Source: Asterella californica
Taxonomy: Eukaryota; Streptophyta; Marchantiopsida; Marchantiales; Aytoniaceae
DNA length: 64,000 nucleotides
NCBI GenBank assembly: GCA_036924285.1
Contig: JAYKYS010000012.1
Span: forward strand, 6,696,001-6,760,000
Direction of reading: 5' to 3'
The stretch's first letter is position 1; every line of letters begins with the position of its first letter. The notes under the pieces are model-generated. The model saw only the letters and a program-made list of their open reading frames with translations. It searched no databases and had not been told where the DNA came from. The translations under genes were made by a program, and so were the position numbers. Positions 51,670 through 62,020 of this stretch are shown here, piece after piece.

Positions 51670-52249
51670 TATCGTGTCGGATATTGCGTGAAGGATGTCC
51701 AGGAAAACGTGAGGTTCCTGGCTGTGGAGATGTTGTGTGCTGAAACAGAGACAAGACAGAGAAAAACAACCACGAAAACGAATGATGCGATATATACACT
51801 CCAAATGTATGTATACTGCCGGTTCTTTCTCCTAAGAGCACAAAATTGAAAAACAGACCAGAGCGGTCTGTAACCTGCTTCAAAAGCCCCTGAAAACAAC
51901 CCTTGAATCGCAACTCTGACTTAAAACCACCGAAGCGTAGCTCAAAGCAAGAGAAACTTCTCTTTGCTAACAAATAGAGTCACAGCAGTATCACGCGATT
52001 CAAACTCTAGTCCAAACCACATCCATGTATAAGCTCTTAGCTAAAGCTAGCTACCACAAGCTGTATACAGCCAACCAGAACTTAACGAACTCAAAAGAGC
52101 AAAACCCGTAGCGAAGGAATCGAAAAAGATCTATCTGTGGACTTCCTCGTTTCGCTGAACGGACTTCAGATGTCGATAGGGTCTCCTCCGCTGACTCCGT
52201 TAACCCAAGAAACCTTCAGATCCGACTCCCAACAGCCGAGATATCGCCG

Positions 52250-53000
52250 ATTTTCGGTCGCAGGTGACCGAACCTCCAAAAACTCCTCCTTGCGGCTTAA
52301 AACCGCTCACACCGCACAAACGGATCGTCCAAACTGATATCCGTCTTCGCTAGCAGATAGATCTAGCTACCCTGAACCCAACGAGACTCCAAACAAGTCG
52401 TTTGGAGTTCCCTTTGCAAAACCACTCGAGAAATTTGGCCGCAGGTTGCAAAAAACTGACGTAAATCAGCTCCATGCGGCTCAAACTTGCTCACCACACT
52501 CAAACCAACAATCCAATTCACACACGGTCTTCTCCTATGAGTAGATGAAGACTCCCTGATCGCGTAGGCACCAAGAACGAAGAGCTTGGCTCACCGATCA
52601 CGAAGAACAGCCCAACCTCAGATCGCAGGTGAACGAAAATCTGATGTAAGCGCTTCCCTGCGAGCCAATTTCACTCAGAACTTCCAAACCGCCTGATGAA
52701 AACTGGTATCGTCTTCAATTTCCTGTAGAACTCGGTGTTCTGATCCCGTTGGATCCAAGGACAGCAAGTTTGGACTCCGGAACGGTCCGAACGGTCCAAC
52801 TCTCCTTCACAGGTAACTGAAAACCTCAAATCTGCTTCATGCGTCTCAATTTCCCTTAGTACACACTCCCCGATCCGTCTCTTCCCAAACCGTTTGAACC
52901 AGTGCGTAGCCTGCAGAGATCTGAACCCAACGACGCCTTGCGCGCTTGCATTGGATTCCTAAATCTCCCGAACCGTCCGTTGACAGGTCGCAGGCGCAAG
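52250..53000 (-). repeat. Diverged tandem array in T LTR, about 180-bp period
   Basis: Units start at a [tc]gcaggt/acaggt core near 52258, 52443, 52624, 52812 and 52985, each followed by a similar run ending in tctcaa/gctcaa...ctcac. The copies are strongly diverged. Confidence 0.5.
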
Positions 53001-53130
53001 CTAGCCCCTTAAGCACCCCCTTGCAACAGTCTCTGTACGTACAGTTTTCTCCTGAATATCTGAATCATAAGAAGCAAGCCCCTTGCGTCTTTGATATACC
53101 GCCTGAAGCCCTAAATACCCAGTCAGCAAG

Positions 53131-53640
53131 TAACTAGGGGCCTAGCTTGATTTTACCTTCTTTCGAATCGCATAACTTCTTCTCTGGATGTCCAAACGAA
53201 ATAAACAAGATGCCCATGGAAAGCTGACAGCGAGCTCTACCCATCTATGTGATGAAAGTGAAGATCCGAAGTTGCGCCAAAAGCCCGTAAGCTGGGGCCT
53301 AGCTTGTTTTCTCCATCTTTTGAGTCTTGTAACTTCTCCACTAGGCGTCCAAACGAAGTAGAGAAGTGCCTATGGAAAGCTGACAAGGAGCTCTATCCAC
53401 TGGTGCGATAAAAACGAAGATTCGAAGTGGTGCCAAAAACCCATAAGCTGGGGCCTAGCTTATTTTCTCCATCTTTCGAATCCTGTAACTTTTCCACTAG
53501 GCGTCCAAACGAAGTACACAAAGTGCCTGTGGAAAGGGTACACAAAGTGCCTGTGAAACTCTACCCATCTATGCGATGAAAATGGAGATCTGAGATTGTG
53601 CCAAAAACTCGTAAGCTGGGGCCTAGCTTGTCTTCTCATG
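53131..53640 (-). repeat. 156-bp tandem repeat in T LTR, about 3 copies
   Basis: ggggcctagctt recurs at about 53137, 53294, 53450 and 53618, spaced 157, 156 and 168 bp. Each unit has ccaaacgaa and tggaaag in the same order. The longest gap includes a short internal duplication (gtacacaaagtgcctgtg). Confidence 0.75.
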
Positions 53641-53709
53641 AGTGTCTTTGGAGCGACAAGCATCGAAGTTTGAATTTCATGTAGGAGCCGGTCCACGACA
53701 CGACAACGC

Positions 53710-53903
53710 TTCTGTCTTCCGAAGCAGAAGCCGAAGCCGAGGAAGACGCAGCAGCAGCGACAGCAGGGCCAGCAAGAGACGATGAGGAGGAAGCCACCTC
53801 AGTGACACCCGAGGTAACTACAGGGCTTTCTAGCTTATCAGAAGCCGCATTAGAAGCTCCGATAGGAGCAGATCAGGTAGAGATTGCCTCCGTGCAATCT
53901 TAG
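53710..53903 (+). pseudogene. LTR-encoded protein of L, last codons (3' LTR copy)
   Basis: It continues the acidic tail (EAEAEEDAAAATAGPARDDE) after the T insertion to the stop TAG at 53901-53903. Its end, EIASVQS, matches the copy ending at 33313. Confidence 0.65.
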
Positions 53904-54173
53904 TAGTTAGTAACTTCATTCACAATTCCAAATATAGTAGAATCGAAACATGTTATCTTAAGGGTGGCAGTTTTTCCATGTAATATTAGTTAGGACACCA
54001 TGTGGCAGCATAGGTAGCGTAGGAAGGACAAGGTGGATGACCAATTCGGGCAGGGGAACCGCTTGCATGTGAGGTGACAACCTCCTGTCAGCGCCTCTCT
54101 CTTCCTGGTGGTCGCCTCCCCTGGTTCTCACGGCAGCAACATAAGTAGGATAGCAGAGTAGGAGATAGAGTTC

Positions 54174-55087
54174 TGTAAACCCTCCGCGGTCCTAACGATC
54201 AACTACCCCCCGATCTCTCAACCTCCACGATCGTCATCCACGAATCTGCAACTGTCGGGCCTGTCTCTCACTCAGGGGTCACCTCTGATGGCTTTGATGG
54301 AAGCACACCATGAATCTTGAAGGGAAAAATGCTAAGTTCACTCTCATTCATACACCCACAAACTTATCAACTAAAATCTCCATAATCTCATCCACTAAAA
54401 TCCTCCATTCTAACGACGTCTCTCAAGTTCTCACATGCTAAAAATATCCCACACTCTCTATATTACTCAAGTTGTCATTACGACGATGTGAAAACAAGGA
54501 TGAGGAGCTCTTCTCTACTCCTCTATTTATACATTCTAGGTTTTTACTTTGGTACCCTCGGTAACTCAGCCGTAACTACTTTTACCGGGTTTTACTAAGA
54601 TATTACTTAAGGTAAAAGCATTGATCACATGGGCTTTTTACCTTTTCACATGGGCTTATTCCTTCAAAGTCAACAACTTCTAGAAGGATTCTGGAATATT
54701 CTCAAGGAATCTCGAATTTCCACCCCCCCTCTACACTAGGACCCACTAAAAAGGAAACATGTGGAATCTCTTCTTGTTTTTAATGCCCACAAAGTCCACA
54801 ACTTTAATCCAACCACTAATATCAAGTCAAAAAGGAGATAAGAGATACTTTCCACCTCCTTTCTACATTTAGACAAGATGACAAGATAGTAGTGCTCACT
54901 CTTTAGCAAATATCTGAATTCTGCCAAAAGTACAGCTAAGTTTAACCATAACTAACTTTTAGCTAGTCATGACTAACTTGATACCTCCTAAAAGTACTTT
55001 GGCAGCAAATAAACATTCTCAACCCTTAGTTATAACTAAACACCTTACTAATTGACAAACTTCCTATGTGTAACATAGGTCGTTACA
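54174..55087 (-). repeat. A-family 3' LTR (reverse copy), 914 bp
   Basis: On the plus strand it runs TGTAAACCC to CGTTACA, followed by ttttaccccc (55088-55097), the reversed polypurine tract. The TATA box is at 54523-54531. Confidence 0.94.
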
Positions 55088-55100
55088 TTTTACCCCCGGA

Positions 55101-58100
55101 CTAAATTTTCGCTCCGTCCTCGGAGTGAAGAGAGAACTTTCGTTGATGAAACAACTTCAACTTGTCATGATTTACCCGATCGAATCTCCTTCCTCCCAGC
55201 TCCTGAAGGTCATATGTGAAGTTGCTCCACACCTTATCTACAACAAAAGGACCAAAATATCTCGGAAGAAACTTCTTCCTAGCCCTCTTGAATCTGATAG
55301 CATCATACAACATAACCCAATCTCCGACTTGAAAAGGTTTTACCTCCCTCTTGCCCAACCTTTTGTCGTAACTCTTCTTTTGATACGCTTGAGCTCGTTC
55401 CATCCGGATCATCGCTACCGCTCGGGTCTCTTCCAACTCCATGAGTTGCTCCCTTCTTGATCTGACCACGTCTTCTCCTCTCGACCTCTTCAACTTTCGT
55501 TGAATAGTTTGAAAAGTATCCAATTCGAATTGGATGGGCAACTTGGACTCCACTCCATAAACCAGTCGAAATGGAGAGTACCCAGTAGAAGTCTTTGTTG
55601 TCGTTCGGTACTCCCATAAGATGGCATGTAGCCTCTTATCCCAAGTATGTTTCGCAGTCTCAACACCAGCATCTTTGGCGAGCATCATACAAAGTGTAAG
55701 ATTGGTCTTCTCCGCAAGACCATTAGCATTTGGCTTGTATGAGGTCGTTACTCGTGCCTTGATAGAAAAGTGTTGTAGCATAGCAGTAGTCATGCTCCCT
55801 ACAAACTCTCCTCCTCTATCCGAGACCAACTCTAACGGACATCCAAATCTGGTGATGATCCTCTCCCATAAGAATCTACCGACTTCTGTTTCATTGGTCT
55901 CTCTCAAAGGTCTAGCCTCTACCCACTTGGTACAATAGTCAGTGGCGACTACAATGTATCTATTTCCTCGAGGTGTCTTATTGAGAGGACCTACAAAGTC
56001 AATACCCCACTTCTCAAATGGTCCTAATATTGGAATTGATCTTAACGGAGGTGTTCTAGTAGACTTCAGAGCAAATGCTTGACATACATCGCAAGTTTTG
56101 CAATAGTCTAAACACTCCTTGAAAATCCCTCTCCAGTGATAACCCGCATCCAAAATCTTGAAAGCTGTTATCTTACCAGCAAAGTGACCTCCGCAAACAG
56201 TGCCATCGTGAAACTCGTGCATCAGCTTGAACGCCTCCTTCTGACCAACTGCTCTCCTTAGTAAGCCATCTGCTCCTTGATGAAATAGAATTCCCTCCAC
56301 CATGGTGTAAGGTTTGCATCTCTTGATCAACGCGTTACGTTCTCGGGTATGCATACCTTCTGGAAAAGAGCCATCTGTAAGGAAACTCCAGATTTCCTTG
56401 TACTCGTCCGGTATCTCCTCAATGCTTGTGATGGTCATCAGATGCTCGTCTGGAAATGAATCATCAAACGGTTCTTCTCCCTCATCATCATAAGCCCTCG
56501 ACAAAAGATCAGCATTCGCATGCTTTTTTCCTGGTCTATCTTCGATCACATAATCGTATTCTGTTAGAAGGATCTTCCAACGAGCAATACGACCTTCGGC
56601 ATTAGGCTTATTAAAGATATACTTTAAAGCCTTGTGATCTGTGACTATGGAAAATTTCCCTCCTAGCAAGTAATGTCGGAATTTCTTCAATCCAAAGATC
56701 ACCGCTAATCCTTCTCGTTCAGTCACGGAGTAATTCTTCTCCGCTGGAACCATCTGCCTACTAGCATAAGCTATAGGATGATCATGCCCATCTCCATCTA
56801 GCTGACTTAATGTACATCTGATTGCTACATTGGAGGCATCCGTATACAGAATAAATGCTTTACTCCACTCAGGTTTAGCAAGTATAGGAGCTGTCACCAA
56901 TGCCTTTTTCAGCTCCTCAAATGCTTCCTTTGCCTTCTGATCATGCACTATCAAGTCAAAATCAACTCCCTTCTTCATGTACATAGTCAAAGCTATTGCT
57001 TTGTTTGAGAAGGAAAAGACAAACCTACGATAATATCCAACCATGCCAAGAAACTGCCTCAACTTTGTCAAGTTGATCGGAAATGGAAGATCCACAATCT
57101 TCTTCACCTTCTCAGGATCTACCGCAATCCCATTCTTGGAAATGATGTGCCCTAACAGCAGACCTTCTTCGCAGCCAAAGATGCACTTCTCTGGATTCAG
57201 AGAAGCGTTAGCTTGCTCCAACCGCTGCAAAACTTTGATCACATGATCAAAGTGGTCCTCCTTTCTTCCGTACACACAGAAATCATCAATGAAATCACGA
57301 ACAAACTTTCCTATGAATGGTTCGAACACCTTGTTCATGAACCTCTGAAACGTGGCCGGAGCATTACACAGTCCGAATGGCATCACTCGAAATGCAAATG
57401 TTCCCCAAGGAGTAGTGAAAGTAGTCAACTGTTGGTACTCCTGTGCTATCTTGATTTGGTTATACCCACTATAACCATCACCAAAGCTGTACCACTCATG
57501 ACCAGCAACTTCCTCCAAAATCTCATCTATAAATGGTAGAGGATAATAATCCTTCTTGGTAACTGCATTCAGCTTCTTATAGTCTATGCACACTCGCAGC
57601 TTACCATTCTTCTTCTTGACAATCACAATGGGTGAAACCCATTCTGAGTTCTCCACCTCATAGATGAAACTCGCCTCCCTCAACTTGTCTATCTCCTCCT
57701 TGACCATCATTGCTGTTGTAGGATTGACCCTTCTCTGCTTCTGTCGAACTGGTCTTGCGTTCTCCTCCAATTCGATTCGATGAGTCTCGAGAGTCACCTC
57801 CTTCAAATCCTTGTAGCTGAAAGCAAACACATGGATATATTTTCGAAATATATCTAGGAATCTACTTTTCTCCTCTTGAGTGACATTGATACCAAACTTC
57901 AGGGTAGAGAGTCTTCTCACAATCTCTGCCTCACTTAACTCTTCTTTGTCAGGATCTTTCTCCACTGCTGGTCGAGGCAACAAGTCAATAGCACTAAGCT
58001 GATGTAATGATTCATCTCGACCAAATCCTTCGTCCTCAGACGAGGATTCTTGATCGTAAGAATCTCCGGTATCTACTTCTGAGACACTCTGATCGTCCTC

Positions 58101-59987
58101 CGTATCAGATTCCCAGTAGTCACTAGTGGGTCTATCAGAGTCAGAAGTCACAACTCCAACACCCGAGAGAGGAACTATCACTCTATGATCTCTAGGCCCA
58201 ATCCGTAAGTATCCCTTGTGCCACCTATCCGTGGTGCGCACAGCTCTCAACCAAGGCCTACCTAGGAGCAAATCATAACTAGAGTCCTTTAACACTTGAA
58301 AGGACATCAATGTTTGAACTCCCATCACAGACACGACCACCTTCTCTAACACGCCAAGAGGTCTTACCCGTTGCTTGTTAGCCATCCCCACGACAATGCT
58401 AGCCGGGCGAGTTGGTTCCATCCCCAACTTCTTCATCAATCTCTCCGATATGGCGTTGACAGCTGACCCTCCATCCACCAATACGTCAGAGACGTAGTGA
58501 CCATTCAACCGGACTTCAATCTTTGAAGCCCTAGTGCATACCTCTGAAGCATGCACATCCACCACACCAACTCCCACAGACTTCGATGTCTTGCTCTTGG
58601 GTTTCTTCTTCTTGCTTCTCTTAGAACTCAGTCCTCCTCTGAGTTCCCTTCGTAAGCTGGGATTAAGTGCGATCAGTTGTCCAACAGTGATGTTGGCTTT
58701 CTGAGCACCCACATCTTCAACCACATCATATCCCGCTTGGGAAGATGAAATGGTGAAATCTGCCATCCCTAGCTTCCTTCTTGGCTCCCTTGGTGTACTC
58801 GAAACATTACTCGAACGAGTACTTCTACTTGCTGACTCTTCCATGAAAACCGGTTCATCAGAAAATCGAGTTCTTTTCCTTTCTTGAGCTAAAAGCTCCA
58901 CCGGTGCATGAGAAGAGTTTGAACTCTCTCCTTTCTCGTAAATGGGATCTCGTACGACATCGATAGTAGCCACCCCCTTGTCTCGTCCTTGTGATGGATT
59001 TCCTCCACCCACATTCATTCTGACAGCTTCGGCACTTCTTGCTCCGTTGTTAGGACAATTTCGCTGAAAATGAGAACCTCCACACGTCCAACAAGTGATT
59101 CCTCCAAAGTTACCTTGGTTGCCTCCAAAGTTACCTTGATTTCCTCGGTTGGGATTGTTGTCGTAACCTCTTTGACCTCCTCCTCCACCTTTGTTCCTCC
59201 ATTCTCGTAACTGTACCACGTTTATCTTGAGATCCGCAAGAGTGTCAGTGATGCTCTTCAGCTCGGCATGAAAATCAGAGGTGGCAGTAGACATCGTTGT
59301 TGGGACAAACGGTCTTGGCACCACCGTTGGAGTAGGAGCTGACGTTGAAGCAATCACCAATTGTGATGGTGCAGGTGCGATCGTTGTGGCTACACCAGGA
59401 GTCGGAGTTGACACCAGAGCAGCATGATGAGGTTGGATGATATCTCCTTCATCCAAACTCTCTTCCATATTTGTCGCTATCTTGATGGCCTCCGCTTTGG
59501 TTGCTGGCTTCTCGTACCTCACTTGGGTTCGAATTGAAGGTCTCAACCCTCCCACCAAGTTCTTGGTCAGCACTGCTCCAATCCCCGCCATCGTTAGTTC
59601 CACATTGTCTCCACTCTTCCGTAGGACCGTCCGAAACCGTTGCTCCAACTTATCCACCCTTTCGGCATATTGCCGAACTTTCTCGTCGTCACGTTGCTTC
59701 AAATGAGTAAGCTCCACCATGAGCTTCTCATAACTCTCTTCTGGAAGAAATTCTTCGATGAGTGCATTACTCAACGTCTCCCATGTGTCCTCAACTGCAC
59801 CAGGTGTCTGGCTCTTCACTCGGTCTTCATACCACGTAAGAGCAAAATCTTCTAAAAACTCTGGCAGTAACAACACCCATTCTTCCTTCCTTCTCACGTT
59901 GTTTCCGATGCAACCCCTTTTGAAGTCTCGAACAAACGGTTCTACATCTTCATTGTCCTTCCCATGAAACACGGGTAGCTTTCCCAT
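55101..59987 (-). CDS. A-family Gag-Pol polyprotein, 1628 aa (reverse copy)
   Basis: It has the same length and domain order as 18261-23147, with about 20 substitutions. The ATG is at 59985-59987 and the stop at 55101-55103. Here the RT motif is the normal MPFGLCNAPATF and integrase has GGEFVGS. RNase H, however, has NVAIRCTLSQ in place of NVAIGCTLSQ (residue 1057, near catalytic Asp1050). The short-spaced knuckle CWTCGGSHFQRNC is kept. So the two young copies carry different single changes at conserved sites and the reading frame is otherwise whole. Confidence 0.95.
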   Translation of the reverse strand: MGKLPVFHGKDNEDVEPFVRDFKRGCIGNNVRRKEEWVLLLPEFLEDFALTWYEDRVKSQTPGAVEDTWETLSNALIEEFLPEESYEKLMVELTHLKQRDDEKVRQYAERVDKLEQRFRTVLRKSGDNVELTMAGIGAVLTKNLVGGLRPSIRTQVRYEKPATKAEAIKIATNMEESLDEGDIIQPHHAALVSTPTPGVATTIAPAPSQLVIASTSAPTPTVVPRPFVPTTMSTATSDFHAELKSITDTLADLKINVVQLREWRNKGGGGGQRGYDNNPNRGNQGNFGGNQGNFGGITCWTCGGSHFQRNCPNNGARSAEAVRMNVGGGNPSQGRDKGVATIDVVRDPIYEKGESSNSSHAPVELLAQERKRTRFSDEPVFMEESASRSTRSSNVSSTPREPRRKLGMADFTISSSQAGYDVVEDVGAQKANITVGQLIALNPSLRRELRGGLSSKRSKKKKPKSKTSKSVGVGVVDVHASEVCTRASKIEVRLNGHYVSDVLVDGGSAVNAISERLMKKLGMEPTRPASIVVGMANKQRVRPLGVLEKVVVSVMGVQTLMSFQVLKDSSYDLLLGRPWLRAVRTTDRWHKGYLRIGPRDHRVIVPLSGVGVVTSDSDRPTSDYWESDTEDDQSVSEVDTGDSYDQESSSEDEGFGRDESLHQLSAIDLLPRPAVEKDPDKEELSEAEIVRRLSTLKFGINVTQEEKSRFLDIFRKYIHVFAFSYKDLKEVTLETHRIELEENARPVRQKQRRVNPTTAMMVKEEIDKLREASFIYEVENSEWVSPIVIVKKKNGKLRVCIDYKKLNAVTKKDYYPLPFIDEILEEVAGHEWYSFGDGYSGYNQIKIAQEYQQLTTFTTPWGTFAFRVMPFGLCNAPATFQRFMNKVFEPFIGKFVRDFIDDFCVYGRKEDHFDHVIKVLQRLEQANASLNPEKCIFGCEEGLLLGHIISKNGIAVDPEKVKKIVDLPFPINLTKLRQFLGMVGYYRRFVFSFSNKAIALTMYMKKGVDFDLIVHDQKAKEAFEELKKALVTAPILAKPEWSKAFILYTDASNVAIRCTLSQLDGDGHDHPIAYASRQMVPAEKNYSVTEREGLAVIFGLKKFRHYLLGGKFSIVTDHKALKYIFNKPNAEGRIARWKILLTEYDYVIEDRPGKKHANADLLSRAYDDEGEEPFDDSFPDEHLMTITSIEEIPDEYKEIWSFLTDGSFPEGMHTRERNALIKRCKPYTMVEGILFHQGADGLLRRAVGQKEAFKLMHEFHDGTVCGGHFAGKITAFKILDAGYHWRGIFKECLDYCKTCDVCQAFALKSTRTPPLRSIPILGPFEKWGIDFVGPLNKTPRGNRYIVVATDYCTKWVEARPLRETNETEVGRFLWERIITRFGCPLELVSDRGGEFVGSMTTAMLQHFSIKARVTTSYKPNANGLAEKTNLTLCMMLAKDAGVETAKHTWDKRLHAILWEYRTTTKTSTGYSPFRLVYGVESKLPIQFELDTFQTIQRKLKRSRGEDVVRSRREQLMELEETRAVAMIRMERAQAYQKKSYDKRLGKREVKPFQVGDWVMLYDAIRFKRARKKFLPRYFGPFVVDKVWSNFTYDLQELGGRRFDRVNHDKLKLFHQRKFSLHSEDGAKI

Positions 59988-60036
59988 CTTGTAACTACTC
60001 TTTCTACTCTTCTAATCGTCGTGCAATAACTACTCT

Positions 60037-60201
60037 CTAAAAGAGTACGAACATCACCAATTCCATTCGCGAATAATCTACCATAGGTAAAATGAAAGGA
60101 AATGGTTGTAACAACACCTCTTGTGCCATCTCTTCCCCCAAGGTAATCATGAGTCTGAGTCGCATCACCGCCTTCTCCACCATCCGAATGACGATCTCCA
60201 T
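60037..60201 (-). CDS. Small protein, 54 aa, FGEE/PFPF family (reverse A copy)
   Basis: It encodes the same protein as 18047-18211, including TLGEEMAQEVLLQPFPFILP. Its ATG (60199-60201) overlaps the zinc-knuckle stop as TGATG. The gag-pol start follows 49 bp after its stop. Confidence 0.72.
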   Translation of the reverse strand: MEIVIRMVEKAVMRLRLMITLGEEMAQEVLLQPFPFILPMVDYSRMELVMFVLF

Positions 60202-60677
60202 CACAACTCAGCCGAGTCCTCCTTTGAAGTCGACAACTTCTCCGTCTCAGCTCTTTGAGTCTCGTCCAACTTCTCGACTACGGACGTAAGTAGGGCGGCC
60301 ACATCGACGCACTTGTGTCCTCTTGATAGATCACCCACTCCACAACTTGGACAAGGATCTTCGCCTAGAAGATGAATTGGCGCTGGTGACGATGGACCCA
60401 CTCGAAGACTCAAATCAGTAAACTCCCGCTTCCCTTTAGCTCTCTCGGTTCTGATTCTAGTTGGACAATTCACTACTTTGTGTCCCAACCCTCTACAGAA
60501 ATAACACCACAAGTCGGTTTCTACTCTTCTCCTCGGCGATTCTACTTGAGGTTTAGTACTAGGGTTTTCAAACTCGACGATAATCTCTCTCGAACTTTCT
60601 CCGACACTTACTATGACATCTAAACCTTGAGGAAGGTTTCTAAGTCTAACTTTCCAATCTTTTGAATTTCCACTCAT
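60201..60677 (-). CDS. A-family zinc-knuckle protein, 158 aa (reverse copy)
   Basis: It matches 17571-18047 with one visible residue change (KREFTD for KREITD). The knuckle CYFCRGLGHKVVNC and the cluster CPSCGVGDLSRGHKC are intact. The presumed role is nucleic acid binding. Confidence 0.78.
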   Translation of the reverse strand: MSGNSKDWKVRLRNLPQGLDVIVSVGESSREIIVEFENPSTKPQVESPRRRVETDLWCYFCRGLGHKVVNCPTRIRTERAKGKREFTDLSLRVGPSSPAPIHLLGEDPCPSCGVGDLSRGHKCVDVAALLTSVVEKLDETQRAETEKLSTSKEDSAEL

Positions 60678-60815
60678 GTTGCACCTTCTCAACCATTAAG
60701 TGGACAAAATATCATAGAGGAAAATAATTCTACATTACTTTCTTAACTCTTCCGAGCTTTATATTAGAAATCGTGCATTATACATGCGATACACGAAATA
60801 AAATCTAATCTAATA

Positions 60816-61133
60816 TTAACTATCAAAGATATGATCCTCCTCACCCTCGTTTGTACTCATCACAACAGACATCTTGAACTCACTCTTGTAAGGATCCAAC
60901 TCTATTTCACCAGGAGCATTCGTGGCCTCCATAGTGAATGATGCTTTAAACTCGACTTTCTTCAAATCTGTGCCAATTGTCGCGGAAGCTTCTTCGTATA
61001 GAGTAAAGAGGGCACCCCAAGTGCTATAGATGCGTGTTCGTAACTCATCTATACTTAACTTGGGCTTCTCCGTCTCTGTTCGAACTCCTAAACGTCTCTT
61101 CTTCCACCTCGTCATTCGAACTGGATTCCCCAT
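60816..61133 (-). CDS. A-family 105-aa protein, unknown (reverse copy)
   Basis: It starts at ATG 61131-61133 and is the same length as 17115-17432, with about nine substitutions (for example LDPYKSEFKMSVVMSTNEGE). The frame is open. The basic head MTRWKKRRLGVR is unchanged. The function is unknown. Confidence 0.6.
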   Translation of the reverse strand: MGNPVRMTRWKKRRLGVRTETEKPKLSIDELRTRIYSTWGALFTLYEEASATIGTDLKKVEFKASFTMEATNAPGEIELDPYKSEFKMSVVMSTNEGEEDHIFDS

Positions 61134-61296
61134 GACGTATCTTCAAGACCTCCTTGTATGCCGAAACGTATCTCTCTTAGTTGGTAAGAGATCTCTCCAA
61201 GATTTTTGTGGTCTCCAGTAGCTCAACCTCCAAGCTACTAAATCATGAAGTTTCAACAGAAACTTCTCTAATCAGAAGAGATGGTGATGACTGTAC

Positions 61297-61712
61297 AAAT
61301 TTTCAGAGAACTGAAATTTGTATATTTTCACTTCCCTCATGGTTGTCAACCCCCTCCACTTTGAAAAATCCTTTCTCCCTCTTCAGACCTCATCTTCTCA
61401 TGATTTCTTTTGTCCTGGATAGCTTATCAGCCACTCTAAAACACTGGAAAGTTTCTCAGGAAAATAAAATTCACAGAAAATCTGACACTGACTGTAAACT
61501 TTTTCCAGAGAACAGAATTCCTCAACTCTCACGAATAGACCCCCTCAACTTTGAAAAATCATTGCTCCCTCTCTAGACCACCTTTTCCTATGATTCCTTT
61601 TGTCTTAGATAGGTTATCAGCCAATCTAAAACACTGGAAAGTTTCTCAGGAAAATAAAATTCACAGAAAAGTTGACAGCGACTGTACAAATTTTCCAGAG
61701 AGCAGAATTTCT
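61297..61712 (-). repeat. Tandem repeat in A leader (reverse copy)
   Basis: Two units of about 190-200 bp plus a partial third, each with gtttctcaggaaaataaaa on the plus strand and a nearby accccctc tract. It is equivalent to 16541-16960. The rest of 61134-61803 is non-coding. Confidence 0.68.
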
Positions 61713-61803
61713 AAACTCACAAATTTCTCTCCTCTAATAACTTTTCTCTCCTCCTTCTCTACAACTCTTGTTGCACCTCCTTTCAACTCTCCTCAAACCC
61801 TTT

Positions 61804-61974
61804 CTAAGTGAACAAGATGTAAAGAATGACTTCGAACGCGTCATATATCACTACGGGATACACGAAAGGTTCTAACGTTGCTAACATCGCGTTAGCTCTC
61901 TCTCCTCCCAACGTTCTCTCCATGTGCTCTCTCATAATCTCCTTTTGTCGAATATAGAACTGAACTCTAAACAT
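61804..61974 (-). CDS. Small protein, 56 aa, first gene of A (reverse copy)
   Basis: It has the same length and protein as 16274-16444, starting MFRVQFYIRQK and ending ILYILFT. It lies 23 bp after the primer site. Confidence 0.7.
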   Translation of the reverse strand: MFRVQFYIRQKEIMREHMERTLGGERANAMLATLEPFVYPVVIYDAFEVILYILFT

Positions 61975-61997
61975 CGTTCAACGATCCCTTCAAGTGA

Positions 61998-62016
61998 GGT
62001 CCCGGCAACGGAACCA
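61998..62016 (-). other. Primer-binding site of A (reverse copy)
   Basis: The minus strand reads TGGTTCCGTTGCCGGGACC, four bases after the 5' LTR, as in the forward copy. Confidence 0.7.
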
Positions 62017-62020
62017 AAAA

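Larger units (their letters stand above)
51670..53705 (-). mobile_element. T-family solo LTR, 2036 bp
   Basis: The plus strand begins TATCGTGTCGG and ends CCACGACACGACA, near-matching inverted ends (the first G of TG is A here). The 4-bp duplication acgc is at 51666-51669 and 53706-53709. The uninterrupted target is seen at about 9437-9450. The other copy, 2591-4009, is followed by a primer site and gag-like frame, so this is an LTR and not a DNA transposon. I see no gene in it. Confidence 0.78.

Noticed and set aside
51670..53705. T sequence as a DNA transposon, because of inverted ends CGTGTCG/CGACACG
   Set aside because: The other copy ends in CA followed by a TGG primer-like site and a gag-like frame, and LTRs often have short inverted ends. 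A solo LTR fits better.
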